In this document: positions 35,954-44,501 of the stretch, one piece after another
How the letters are laid out: each line of letters opens with the position of its first letter
Numbering within the stretch: position 1 is the first letter of the stretch
DNA from: an uncultured Spirochaetaceae bacterium
Lineage (GTDB): Bacteria > Spirochaetota > Spirochaetia > Sphaerochaetales > Sphaerochaetaceae
Reading direction: 5' to 3'
DNA: 60,801 nucleotides
NCBI GenBank assembly: GCA_944388955.1
Contig: CALXKJ010000013.1
Location: forward strand, 1-60,801
The notes under the pieces: model-generated
Database searches by the model: none
The model's input: the letters and a program-made list of their open reading frames with translations, nothing else
What the model was told of the DNA's origin: nothing
Program-made: the position numbers and the translations under genes

Positions 35954-37132
35954 ATGAATGGTATAGTCAACGTACACAAATCAGAATTTGGAGAAGATCC
36001 TGAAGTAGTTGTTGAGGTGCCACAGGTCACAACACTCCTTGGTTCTTTTTCTGATTTCTGCTCTGGCTACTCGCTTATGAGTACGAATACACAAGGATTG
36101 AGGGTAGCAATCAGCAAGCGCGAGGATCAGCAGGTTGTTGCATATAATTCCACGAGCCGCGAGCGAAAGAAATTCCAGCTTGCCGCTATTCGCAGCAGAA
36201 AAGAAGATAGATGGTGCTCGGTTATAAAGTCCGTATGCATGATGCTTTCGAGCCTTGAGTTTGCATATTCAGGATTCAATGTGACTATCAAAGGGCAGAG
36301 TGCGATAGCAGATCCACCAGCGCTTACAGCAGCGTTGTCTTCTGGACTCCTTCTTGCACTCAATGAGCTTTTCGGGTTCAGTCTCGATTACAATAAGCAG
36401 ATGCGCCTTGCGTATACATCGAATAAGTATTCCGATACATATAAATCAAGACTCCGCGATCTTGTCACGATATTCACGTCAGAGCGCGGCAAGATGCTTC
36501 TCTTCGATTCAGACTCATGCACATATAAGACTTTTGAATATCCATTCCAGACGGGCGGTAAGGTTGGATCATGGTTCATAGACTGCTCCCTTCCCGCTGA
36601 TGAGCTCTCTGCGGAAGTCGCCATCTTCAGGCAGAATGCGATGAAGGCATTCGCCCTTCTTAAAGCACAGCTCCATGGGGGCGAGAAGCCAAGAGACCTT
36701 ACTCATCGTGATATCGTGCAGAATCATCCTACGATTCCAGAGGATTACAAGAGGATAATCACATTCATACTTGAGGATTCGGCGGCGGCATATAAGTGTT
36801 ACGAAGAGCTTCTCAAAGGTGATGCAGTCGCAGTCGGCAAGATACTCACGACAGAGCAGAGAAATCTCTCAACGCTTGCAGAACTTACATCGCCTGAAGT
36901 CGACTGGCTTGTGAAACGCGGTGCGGAGGCTTCTGGAATCAATGGTATTACAGAGATCTCAGTCGGTATCACAGGCACGCTTGTCGCGCTTGTTGATGAT
37001 GACAACCTCGATGAATACAAAGCCCAGCTCAAGGAGTATGAGCGCATATTCGGTTTCAAGCCAGTTGTCAGGGAGTATATACCATCAGGCGCTATAAAGG
37101 TCATAGGCAAAGATGAATATCCTTTTGTCTAA
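35954..37132 (+). CDS. Galactokinase-like GHMP-fold protein, catalytic motifs degenerate
   Basis: This 392-aa protein matches galactokinase in length and overall pattern but not in its active-site motifs. The sugar-binding motif usually GRVNLIGEHTDYNGG reads VTTLLGSFSDFCSG. The phosphate loop usually GxGLSSSA reads PPALTAALSSG. The catalytic Asp segment (MDQ) aligns to LRD. The third motif reads ISVGITGTLVALV. It is probably a pseudoenzyme or a sugar-binding regulator. It overlaps surE by 20 bases. Confidence 0.65.
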   Translation: MNGIVNVHKSEFGEDPEVVVEVPQVTTLLGSFSDFCSGYSLMSTNTQGLRVAISKREDQQVVAYNSTSRERKKFQLAAIRSRKEDRWCSVIKSVCMMLSSLEFAYSGFNVTIKGQSAIADPPALTAALSSGLLLALNELFGFSLDYNKQMRLAYTSNKYSDTYKSRLRDLVTIFTSERGKMLLFDSDSCTYKTFEYPFQTGGKVGSWFIDCSLPADELSAEVAIFRQNAMKAFALLKAQLHGGEKPRDLTHRDIVQNHPTIPEDYKRIITFILEDSAAAYKCYEELLKGDAVAVGKILTTEQRNLSTLAELTSPEVDWLVKRGAEASGINGITEISVGITGTLVALVDDDNLDEYKAQLKEYERIFGFKPVVREYIPSGAIKVIGKDEYPFV

Positions 37133-37847
37133 TGATGATGGATATAAGGCGGCTGGAATAGCCATACTTGAGAAAGCGCTTGCAGATAAGGGCCACACGA
37201 TATTTGTTGCGGCTCCTGACAGTGAGCAGAGCGGCAAATCCCACTCAATGACAATCAGCGGCGAGATTGCTGTGACTGCATATGGTGAGAGGCACTATCA
37301 TGTAACGGGAACGCCTGCGGACTGTCTTGTCTACAGCCATCGCTCAGCGTTGTTCCCCGTCCATTTCGATGCTGTCATTTCCGGAATCAATCATGGTTAT
37401 AATCTCTCTACGGATGTCATCTACTCCGGAACATGCGCCGCTGCAAGGCAGGCCGCGATGTACGGTATTAAAGCCATAGCAGTGTCATGCGAGGATTACG
37501 ATGAGACTGCGATGCGGAAGCTTGCCTGTTTTCTTTCAGAAAAGCTCGATTATTTCCTTTCAGTTATCCCGGAAGGAGCTTTCATGAATATAAATGCTCC
37601 TCTCTCATTCGACGGCTCGTCATATGAGAAAGCAGGACTTGGCTTCATAGTCTATGATGATAATGTCGAAATCATGGAGGATATGGGGGCGAAGAAGATT
37701 CTTAAGATAACGGGATGCACTCTCATGCATCATCCTTCCTCATCCCCTTATAGAGCAGATCATGAAATATGCAGGGAAGGAAAGGCCTCTGTTTCTATTA
37801 TCAATGTGCTTCCATCATTGAGTGATGCTGCAATGGGGCTTCTTTAA
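37113..37847 (+). CDS. surE: 5'/3'-nucleotidase SurE
   Basis: SurE (244 aa) is a metal-dependent nucleoside monophosphatase. The signature MNILLSNDDGYKAAGI gives the metal-binding aspartate pair, with DSEQSGKSHSMT, TGTPADCLVYS and ISGINHGYNLSTDVIYSGT following. It begins inside the previous gene and ends TAATG into the next, so the three form one translation-coupled operon. Confidence 0.95.
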   Translation: MNILLSNDDGYKAAGIAILEKALADKGHTIFVAAPDSEQSGKSHSMTISGEIAVTAYGERHYHVTGTPADCLVYSHRSALFPVHFDAVISGINHGYNLSTDVIYSGTCAAARQAAMYGIKAIAVSCEDYDETAMRKLACFLSEKLDYFLSVIPEGAFMNINAPLSFDGSSYEKAGLGFIVYDDNVEIMEDMGAKKILKITGCTLMHHPSSSPYRADHEICREGKASVSIINVLPSLSDAAMGLL

Positions 37848-38137
37848 TGAACTGGGAGGCTATATGTTCCCGCTGCGGACTATGCTGTCATGAGAGGACT
37901 GTCTATCCAGATATTGTAGAGATTGATCTCTCATCACCTTGTGAATTCCTCGACAAGGAAACAGGATTATGCAAAGTGTACAGCAATCGTTTTGCAGAAT
38001 GCTCCAGATGCTGCAAGGTAACGCCGCTTGCAGCTATGTTCAGCAGGGCACTTCCTGAAAGCTGCAGCTACGTGGAATGGGCGAGAAAACATCACATAAG
38101 ATTCAGAAGAAGACGAGAGATGACAATCTCATTATGA
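37847..38137 (+). CDS. YkgJ-like cysteine-cluster protein
   Basis: This 96-aa protein has the YkgJ (zinc- or iron-chelating) cysteine pattern: CSRCGLCCHE near the N-terminus, CEFLDKETGLCKVY, and CSRCCKVTPL. The family is thought to hold a metal or iron-sulfur cluster. The spacing just upstream of nifS-nifU fits an iron-sulfur role but does not prove it. Confidence 0.75.
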   Translation: MNWEAICSRCGLCCHERTVYPDIVEIDLSSPCEFLDKETGLCKVYSNRFAECSRCCKVTPLAAMFSRALPESCSYVEWARKHHIRFRRRREMTISL

Positions 38138-38141
38138 CCAG

Positions 38142-38170
38142 TTGACGTGTTCACTCTTGATGGCTACTTT
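38142..38170 (+). promoter_or_regulatory. Possible promoter for nifS-nifU
   Basis: TTGACG (38142-38147), 17 bases, then TACTTT (38165-38170), followed by a GGAG before the nifS ATG. The -10 is weak. No palindrome for an IscR-type regulator was seen. Confidence 0.4.
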
Positions 38171-38187
38171 AGCTACAGGAGTTTTCA

Positions 38188-39360
38188 ATGGATAGAAGAG
38201 TAGTCTATCTCGACAACAACGGTACTACCAGAATGGCAGATGAGGTCATTTCATTCATGCATGAGAATGATGATCTTTATGGCAATGCGTCCAGCATGCA
38301 TACTCTTGGGCGTGAAGCTGCCGCAGGTATAGAATGGGCACGGAATGAAGTCGCTTCACTCATTGATGCTGAGCCAGAAGGCATATATTTCACTTCAGGA
38401 GCCTCTGAAAGCAATAATACAGTTCTCAATATTTTCCGCGATGTTGCTGATAGAGGCGATAAACGCTCCAGGATTGTGACTACTGAAATCGAGCATCCCG
38501 CGACTATCGAGACAGTCAGATACCTCAGGAAGAAAGGCTATAGAATCGATTTATGCCCAGTGGACAGCATTGGAAGGATAAAGCTTGATGAGCTTGAGGC
38601 TTTGGTGGACGATGACACAGCGCTTGTCTCTGTGATGACAGGCAATAATGAATCCGGAACCATACAGCCTGTGAAGGAAGCTGCGGCAATAGCTCATAAG
38701 CATGGCGCATATTTCCATACTGATGCGACACAGGCGATAGGCAAGATTCCTGTGTCTGTTAAGGATATCGGTGCAGATTATCTTTCGCTTTCAGCCCATA
38801 AGTTCTATGGACCGAAAGGAATCGGTGTGCTTTACGCAAAACCGTCTGTCCCTCTTTCGCCATTTGTCCATGGCGGACATCAGGAGAAGGGAATGAGGGC
38901 AGGAACATATAATAATCAGGCGATTCTCGGACTTGGGAAGGCTGCTGAGCTTGCGAGGGAGAATCTCGAAGAAGAGCATCGGAAGCTCTGGCAGATGCGC
39001 ACAGCTCTGAGAAAAGGAATAGAGGAGCGTATTCCTGATGTAATCTTCAATGGCTCTGATGATGAGTCTCTCTGTCTTCCGGGGACGCTCAATGTCTCAT
39101 TTCCAAGAGCAGAAGGTGAGTCTATTCTCCTCTATCTCGACTTCGAGGGAATTGAGGTATCTACAGGCTCTGCATGCGCGACAGGTTCCCTTGAGCCGAG
39201 CTATGTGCTTCTGGCTTCCGGTCTTGATGTCGAGCTTGCTCATGGCTCTGTCAGGTTCTCATTCGGACGCTATAACACGATGGATGATGTTGAATATGTT
39301 CTTGAGAAGCTGCCTCCTATCATCGAGAAGGTGCGCAGCATGAGCACAAGGAGAGTATGA
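38188..39360 (+). CDS. nifS: Cysteine desulfurase (NifS/IscS family)
   Basis: This 390-aa PLP enzyme removes sulfur from cysteine to feed iron-sulfur cluster assembly. It begins VYLDNNGTTRMADEV, has FTSGASESNN, the PLP lysine in SLSAHKFYGPKGIGVLY and the active cysteine in STGSACATGSLEPSY. The neighbouring nifU scaffold overlaps it by four bases. NifS or IscS naming is interchangeable here. Confidence 0.94.
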   Translation: MDRRVVYLDNNGTTRMADEVISFMHENDDLYGNASSMHTLGREAAAGIEWARNEVASLIDAEPEGIYFTSGASESNNTVLNIFRDVADRGDKRSRIVTTEIEHPATIETVRYLRKKGYRIDLCPVDSIGRIKLDELEALVDDDTALVSVMTGNNESGTIQPVKEAAAIAHKHGAYFHTDATQAIGKIPVSVKDIGADYLSLSAHKFYGPKGIGVLYAKPSVPLSPFVHGGHQEKGMRAGTYNNQAILGLGKAAELARENLEEEHRKLWQMRTALRKGIEERIPDVIFNGSDDESLCLPGTLNVSFPRAEGESILLYLDFEGIEVSTGSACATGSLEPSYVLLASGLDVELAHGSVRFSFGRYNTMDDVEYVLEKLPPIIEKVRSMSTRRV

Positions 39361-39971
39361 TGGCAGATAGTTTCATGGCCCAGTGGGTTTATACAGATAC
39401 GGTAAAGGATCATTTCATCAATCCAAGGAATCTCTGGAAGGATGGAGAGGATTTCAAGGCTGATGGAATCGGAGAAGTCGGCTCGCTTGCGTGCGGTGAC
39501 CAGATGCGTGTAGGTATAACAGTCAAAGATGGCAGAATCAGCGATATAAGATGGCTGACATATGGATGCGCTTCTGCAATTGCTTCCACTTCTATGATGA
39601 GCGAAATGGCAAAGGGCATGACGCTTGAGGAAGCTTACCATCTGACGCCCGCCATGATCACAGATAAGCTTGGCGGTCTTCCTGAGCATAAATTCCATTG
39701 CTCTGTTCTTGGCGATAAAGCGCTCAGGGCGGCGATTGATGATTATCTCCTGCGGAATAATATGGAGAATCCATATAAGGGGACTACCGCGAAGATAATA
39801 TGCGAATGCAAGGGAGTTACGGATCATATGATCGAAGATCTCGTGAAGAGCGGCAAGGTAAGCAATTTCGAGGAACTGCAGAAAGAGACAGGTGCCGCTA
39901 CCGCCTGTGGCAAGTGCCGCATGAAGATAATGGAAGAGCTCAACGAGTGTCTTCATATATACGGTAAATGA
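39357..39971 (+). CDS. nifU: NifU-type iron-sulfur scaffold protein
   Basis: This 204-aa protein joins an IscU-like scaffold domain to a [2Fe-2S] BFD-like domain. The scaffold cysteines lie in GSLACGDQMRV, YGCASAIAST and HKFHCSVLGDKA. The C-terminal domain has ICECKGVTDHMIEDLVKSG and ACGKCRMKI. The NifU-C thioredoxin-like domain of full-length NifU is missing. It accepts sulfur from the adjacent NifS. ATG at 39357 or 39360 are both possible. Confidence 0.9.
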   Translation: MMADSFMAQWVYTDTVKDHFINPRNLWKDGEDFKADGIGEVGSLACGDQMRVGITVKDGRISDIRWLTYGCASAIASTSMMSEMAKGMTLEEAYHLTPAMITDKLGGLPEHKFHCSVLGDKALRAAIDDYLLRNNMENPYKGTTAKIICECKGVTDHMIEDLVKSGKVSNFEELQKETGAATACGKCRMKIMEELNECLHIYGK

Positions 39972-40291
39972 TCAGCATATATCTTGAGATGATGAAGGAC
40001 GCCATGTATCCACGAAAGAGTGGCGTCCTTACCAAACGCAATAAGTGTATACGTATAGAGGAGCTTGAGCACTTTTCGGCAGATGAGATAAGGGCTCTCA
40101 GACTGAGACTGCACCTTTCAGCCGGGCTTTTTTCCGAAATCCTCGGTGTTTCAGAAAAGACAATCGAAGCGTGGGAAAGCGGGCATAACGAGCCATCAGG
40201 CCCTGCGCTCAGGCTGATGAACATGCTTCGCCGCTATCCTGATATCCTGACTGAGACCCATACAGTCTACGAAGTCGCGGGCGTTAAATAG
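39968..40291 (+). CDS. Xre-type HTH regulator (NadS/MqsA C-terminal-like)
   Basis: This 107-aa protein carries a helix-turn-helix domain around residues 40-90 (EIRALRLRLHLSAGLFSEIL, GVSEKTIEAWESGHNEPSGP), the layout of NadS- or MqsA-type antitoxins. No toxin gene is adjacent: it overlaps the nifU stop upstream and converges with a kinase downstream. It may therefore be an orphan regulator, possibly of the nif pair. Starts further in (ATGATG at about 39989) are possible. Confidence 0.75.
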   Translation: MISIYLEMMKDAMYPRKSGVLTKRNKCIRIEELEHFSADEIRALRLRLHLSAGLFSEILGVSEKTIEAWESGHNEPSGPALRLMNMLRRYPDILTETHTVYEVAGVK

Positions 40292-41936
40292 CTCCATATA
40301 CAGAACCGCCTATGAATTCCCTGAGAAGGGAATCTTCCGGTACGTATTCAGATGGAATAGGGAATATGAATTCAAGGAAATCCAGAAGACGTTCCGCAGT
40401 AGCATATGCTTCTTTGTTTTCCTTCCCAACAGATCTGAGAAGAGGTATTGCGTATGGTCTCAATACACCTAGCTCATATTCAAGCGCGCTGTTTATCATG
40501 ACGTCCGCATTATTCTGGAATGGGAAGATGTGATTCTTCTCTCCGCGTTCAACAGACGGGAATCTTGATAGTGTCTCCGAGGCATCGAATCCTCTCGTCC
40601 TGTTGTCCCTTATCATGCGCCTGAGTATGCGGTTATCCGTTGTGCTTATCCTAGAGCGTGTGTCGAGATTGACTTCAGTCAGCGCGGAGATATACACGCG
40701 GAAGATGCTCTCTTCAGGAATCGTCCTGGGGATAAGATGCGGATTGAGGCCATGAATGCCTTCAACCACGAGTATCGTATTCTCATCCATCCTCACGCTC
40801 TTTTCTCTGAAAGTCGTTTTCTTTTCCTTGAATGAGAATGACGCGAGGTGGACTTCCTCACCATTCAGAAGCGCCGTAAGCTGTTTCCCGAGAAGATCCA
40901 GATCAAGTGATTCAAGGACCTCATAATCACGCTCACCATTCTCATCCAGCGGTATCTTATCGGTAGTGAGATAGTAATCATCGAGAGATATCTTAAGTGG
41001 TGTATAGCCATCCACTCTCAGCTCATCAGAGAGCTTTAAGGAGAATGTTGTCTTCCCCGAGGATGATGGTCCTGCGATGAATACAGCCTTTACCTTTTCT
41101 CTCTGCTTTATCATCCGGGATATATCTGAAATCCGTCGTCTCTGAAGAGCTTCCGCCAGAAGTATTGTCTTCTGTATCTCGCCACGCGCGATTTTCGCGT
41201 TCAGTTCCCCTATGGAGCTTATACCCAGTATGCTTGCGTATTCCTTGTTCTCTTTGAATACGGAGAACAGGAGGGGGTTATCCGTAAAAGGCAGAAGTGA
41301 ATAAGGACTTCTGCTCTGGGGATATCTAAGAAGAAGCCCATCTTCATATTCCCTCAGCTCCCATAGCTTCAGGTATTTCATAGAAGGCAATAATGGCTCA
41401 TAGTACATCTCGAGACAGGAGCCAAGCTGCGCGAATCGGAATGAGCTGCGATTCATCGTCCTTATAAGCTCAGCTGTCTCCTTCAGCTTATGCTTTGAGG
41501 CGTAATCGAGAGCCTCTTCTTCTGTCAGGTCAACAAGCTCAACAGAGAGGTCTTCTGCTATGGCATCCTTCATGACAGCGATAAGCTTATCTGTGTCTGG
41601 TTTCTCACCATTCCTGTAGCGAAAGTAAAAGCCATCGCCAAGACTGTGCCCGATGATGAGCGAAAGCTCTGGATGAAGCAAGGCGGATGCATAGCTCAGA
41701 AGAAAGCACAATGTTTTCCTGTATGCTCTTTTCCCGAAGGGGGAAATGAGTGGTATTGTTTCCACCTCCGCATTTCCGCCTATCGGCTCCATAAGCGATG
41801 TCAGTCTGCCGTTTACTGATGCAAGGGCTATTGGATTCCTGTCATAGTCCTTCTCGAGACTGAGAATCTGGGAAAGCTTCACAGGAGCATTTGATTCATA
41901 TTTCTTTCCGTCTATGATAAGCGTTACCTGTTTCAT
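40284..41936 (-). CDS. TGS-fused nucleoside (uridine-type) kinase
   Basis: This 550-aa protein combines a ThrRS-like N-terminal half with a P-loop kinase. The first 70 residues look like a TGS domain, then a ThrRS-type second domain (HPELSLIIGHSLGDGFYF). From about residue 285 the Walker A GPSSSGKTTF, DDYYLT and VVEGIHGLNP mark a uridine kinase/phosphoribulokinase fold. The substrate is probably a nucleoside. It has no Shine-Dalgarno; TATCCT stands exactly six bases before the ATG. Confidence 0.88.
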   Translation of the reverse strand: MKQVTLIIDGKKYESNAPVKLSQILSLEKDYDRNPIALASVNGRLTSLMEPIGGNAEVETIPLISPFGKRAYRKTLCFLLSYASALLHPELSLIIGHSLGDGFYFRYRNGEKPDTDKLIAVMKDAIAEDLSVELVDLTEEEALDYASKHKLKETAELIRTMNRSSFRFAQLGSCLEMYYEPLLPSMKYLKLWELREYEDGLLLRYPQSRSPYSLLPFTDNPLLFSVFKENKEYASILGISSIGELNAKIARGEIQKTILLAEALQRRRISDISRMIKQREKVKAVFIAGPSSSGKTTFSLKLSDELRVDGYTPLKISLDDYYLTTDKIPLDENGERDYEVLESLDLDLLGKQLTALLNGEEVHLASFSFKEKKTTFREKSVRMDENTILVVEGIHGLNPHLIPRTIPEESIFRVYISALTEVNLDTRSRISTTDNRILRRMIRDNRTRGFDASETLSRFPSVERGEKNHIFPFQNNADVMINSALEYELGVLRPYAIPLLRSVGKENKEAYATAERLLDFLEFIFPIPSEYVPEDSLLREFIGGSVYGAI

Positions 41937-41955
41937 GGATTAAGGATAACATGAA

Positions 41956-42345
41956 TCAGAAGAGAAGAGGCTGCTCTGGAGAGAAATCCTTCATCTCGTT
42001 GTCAATCCAATGCATGATGACTGAGACGATGTACTCTATCTCATCGTCTGTAAGAGCTTTCCCTTTGTCTATGTGATGCCACTTGTATAGGCAGTTCCGG
42101 CAGCAACAGCCTGTCGCATGCTGAGCTATGAATACAGGATGTCCTTTCATCGGTGTCTGCCTGCCATCATTCAAGGGCGTTTGGGGAGCCAATCTTTCAG
42201 TGATGATTCTTCTCGCGTGATTCATTATCGTATCGCGCCCTTTCTCATAAACATACTGCTTGTCACTGCTTTTTAAAGCGAATCGCGCTCTGAAAGCTGA
42301 TGTGGCGAGCTTTTTATGGAGAACATTCCATTCCTCATCAGTCAT
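41956..42345 (-). CDS. DUF4186-family protein
   Basis: This 129-aa protein shows the DUF4186 pattern: SAFRARFALKSSDK, then HPVFIAQHATGCCCRNCLYKWH, a histidine- and cysteine-rich stretch that probably binds a metal, and a helical C-terminus. The function of the family is unknown. Its 5' end overlaps the open frame of the divergent AOR-like gene, but that gene probably starts later, leaving about 60 bases between them. Confidence 0.7.
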   Translation of the reverse strand: MTDEEWNVLHKKLATSAFRARFALKSSDKQYVYEKGRDTIMNHARRIITERLAPQTPLNDGRQTPMKGHPVFIAQHATGCCCRNCLYKWHHIDKGKALTDDEIEYIVSVIMHWIDNEMKDFSPEQPLLF

Positions 42346-42393
42346 GCTTCATCTCTTATGTCTCAGCATATTCCAAACGCCATTGATTGCAAA

Positions 42394-42399
42394 TATAAT
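42394..42399 (+). promoter_or_regulatory. -10 element positioned for a leaderless start (AOR-like gene)
   Basis: A perfect TATAAT is followed by GTGGGC and the ATG at 42406. A weak TTCCAA lies 17 bases upstream at 42371-42376. There is no Shine-Dalgarno. The arrangement matches the fic, thioredoxin-like and YdeI-like genes. Confidence 0.55.
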
Positions 42400-42405
42400 G
42401 TGGGC

Positions 42406-44076
42406 ATGTGGGTTCTGGTACTTAATCTCGATTCAGAGACTTCTGAACGTGTGGATTATGGAAAGTTATCTGGATTCAGCTTATCTATGCGCCTTCTCTC
42501 TGATTATGAAGGAGAAACACCTATTGTCATCACTTCTCCGTCACAAGAGGCACTTCTCTATCCAGGATCCGCCGTATTCACCATGCTCTTCCATTCGCCT
42601 CTGACAGGAAAGCTGGAGTATGAATATTCCGCGATGGCTCCAGGTTATTCAATGTATCGGCTTGGCTATAGTGCGATTGTGATAACAGGACGCATGAGGA
42701 GACTTGGCATGGTGTATCTCAACGCCGAAGGTGCTGAGTTCGTGAACGCTGAAAGCATGAGCGGCTTTCCATCTGAGAAATTCGAGAGCGCGGCGCGTAG
42801 AAATGTCACTGATGTCTTCCTTTCAATTGGCAGAGCGGGGGAGAATGGCGTGCTTTTCGCTTCAGTTCAGTCTGCGGGACATGAAGCCGCAGCTTCCGGG
42901 CTGGGGTTTGTCTTCGGGGAGAAGAACCTTAAGGGAATATGCTTTCCCGGTTTCCAGCGAAAGGATGACATCAACAACGGCAAGGTGCAGAAACGTTTCA
43001 TGAAGAAGCTTGAAAAGAGCCGCATTGTAAAACGGATGAAAAAAGAAGGCAGCTGCATTTTCATCGATTCAGCGCTCAGAATGGGCTTCCTCCCTGTGAG
43101 AAATTACAGAGAGCGATTCAATCCTCGCGCATATAATCTGGATGGCAAGGCAATGTCGGATGCTTATGGCGTGTTTCCCGATTCCTGCCAGGATTGTCCC
43201 CTTCTTTGCGGAAGAAGGAAATCAACAGGAAGCATGCTCCCATCATGGAAGGAATGTGTGGCGTTCGGAAGCAATATAGGGCTATTCTCACTGGAGAGTG
43301 TCTCACGCGTCGCTGATGCAGTCCGCCGTGAGGGTTTGGGCGTTGAGGATACAGGTGCTCTCCTTGCGTATCTTACAGATGGGAAAGCAGATGCGGATAA
43401 ATGTCTTCATCTGATAACCCAGATGGCAAATGAGAGGATATCGAATGTATATAGGGAAGGCGCGGCGTCTTTCCCGGATGCCATTATAGGTCCCCATTCC
43501 ACGCCAATGATAACAGATCCAAGAGGTGACACCTCCGGTGCTCTTCTTTATTCCTTGGGCTTGAGAGCAGAGTCATCGCCATCTCTTCTTTTTCCTCCTT
43601 CACCGCTTTTTCCAAGAAGTGGGGCCATCATGGCACTGTATGAGGCAATCTATCGTTATGCTTTGGTATCTGAAGGTTATTCGCCTCTTGTCGCGCTTGT
43701 ATCGTGGTGGGGTTATTTCCCGTCCTTTCTTTATCGTTTCCCATTGATTCTCCGTATTGCTTCGCTGCTTTTCAGAGCGTACGGAATGTCAAATGCAGAG
43801 CTTCTATGCAAAGGCTTTGATATCTTCTCCACGCTTATCTCTGAGCCATCAAGGCTTCCTGATAGATTTTCCTCCGATCCTGAAAGTGCGTATCGCGATG
43901 GCCGCACAGTGGAATACACCAAGCTTATCGACAGTTATGAATGCGAGAAGGCTATTGTCCGGAGAATCGTGAAATCGAGAAGAGACAGGATTGAAAGGCA
44001 ATCTGGAAAGAACAGGACGCATGTCGGACCTGATGATGAGCGTGGACGTGAAGGTGACCCTGGATTGGAGAAATAG
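42406..44076 (+). CDS. Aldehyde:ferredoxin oxidoreductase (AOR)-family protein, divergent
   Basis: The 556-aa product aligns along the tungsten/molybdenum AOR family: SPLTGKLEYEYSAMAPGYSM, IGRAGENGVLFASVQSAG, GEKNLKGICFPG, the cluster motif CQDCPLLCG (CxxCxxxC), AFGSNIGLFSLESVSR and TDPRGDTSG. Key cofactor motifs are altered: the N-terminal glycine-rich GRGLA-type loop and the RAAGRGG loop (here HEAAASG) are absent, and the C-terminal half is shortened. ATG 42406 is chosen because family N-termini align there and TATAAT stands at -12; an ATG at 42316 would overlap the divergent gene. The 3' end overlaps the next gene by 142 bases. Confidence 0.72.
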   Translation: MWVLVLNLDSETSERVDYGKLSGFSLSMRLLSDYEGETPIVITSPSQEALLYPGSAVFTMLFHSPLTGKLEYEYSAMAPGYSMYRLGYSAIVITGRMRRLGMVYLNAEGAEFVNAESMSGFPSEKFESAARRNVTDVFLSIGRAGENGVLFASVQSAGHEAAASGLGFVFGEKNLKGICFPGFQRKDDINNGKVQKRFMKKLEKSRIVKRMKKEGSCIFIDSALRMGFLPVRNYRERFNPRAYNLDGKAMSDAYGVFPDSCQDCPLLCGRRKSTGSMLPSWKECVAFGSNIGLFSLESVSRVADAVRREGLGVEDTGALLAYLTDGKADADKCLHLITQMANERISNVYREGAASFPDAIIGPHSTPMITDPRGDTSGALLYSLGLRAESSPSLLFPPSPLFPRSGAIMALYEAIYRYALVSEGYSPLVALVSWWGYFPSFLYRFPLILRIASLLFRAYGMSNAELLCKGFDIFSTLISEPSRLPDRFSSDPESAYRDGRTVEYTKLIDSYECEKAIVRRIVKSRRDRIERQSGKNRTHVGPDDERGREGDPGLEK

Positions 44077-44429
44077 ATTCCATTCTTTTCTTCTATATAT
44101 GGAACATGGGTATGACCTGAAATGAAAAGCTCTCCTTCTGAGAGTGCAAAGTCATGAAAGGATAGTCTGTCTCCATGCGTTATGATGACTTTTCGTCCAT
44201 AGAGTTCCAGCTCTCTCGATATAGGTGGAAATGGTATATTCCCATATTCGTAGAATCTATCACAGTTTCCGCGTACCGCAATAAGCTGTGAGTAGAATGA
44301 TGAATACATCGGATCCGGGCACTGGTCACCTGCGCTGATTATTCCATCAGCATGGTATTCCGCTGCCGCTTTCTCTATCAGCTTCATCCCTTGATAATCA
44401 CCATGTATGTCCGATGTGATGATATGCAT
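43935..44429 (-). CDS. YfcE-like metallophosphoesterase
   Basis: This 164-aa protein is a calcineurin-like phosphodiesterase of the YfcE/MJ0936 type. Metal ligands are in TSDIHGDYQGMK, GDQCPDP, AVRGNCD, ITHGD and SGHTHVPY, ending with NPGSPSRPRSS. The last 47 codons lie on the opposite strand of the AOR-like gene. That section still fits the family (GPTCVLFFPDCLSI), so the overlap looks real. Confidence 0.88.
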   Translation of the reverse strand: MHIITSDIHGDYQGMKLIEKAAAEYHADGIISAGDQCPDPMYSSFYSQLIAVRGNCDRFYEYGNIPFPPISRELELYGRKVIITHGDRLSFHDFALSEGELFISGHTHVPYIEEKNGIYFSNPGSPSRPRSSSGPTCVLFFPDCLSILSLLDFTILRTIAFSHS

Positions 44430-44456
44430 ACGTAGATTTTCCTTTCCTTTGCGTTA

Positions 44457-44485
44457 TTGTCAATGGCCATCTTTGCAGTTAGACT
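44457..44485 (+). promoter_or_regulatory. Promoter for the alpha/beta hydrolase-yihY operon
   Basis: TTGTCA (44457-44462), 17 bases, then TAGACT (44480-44485), ahead of AGAGGAAATT and the ATG at 44502. The reverse strand of the same bases reads TTGACA toward the divergent phosphoesterase gene. Confidence 0.5.
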
Positions 44486-44501
44486 TCGATAAGAGGAAAT
44501 T

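Noticed and set aside
42316-42405. Upstream start for the AOR-like gene
   Set aside because: It would overlap the divergent DUF4186 gene, lies upstream of the TATAAT and adds residues absent from AOR N-termini.
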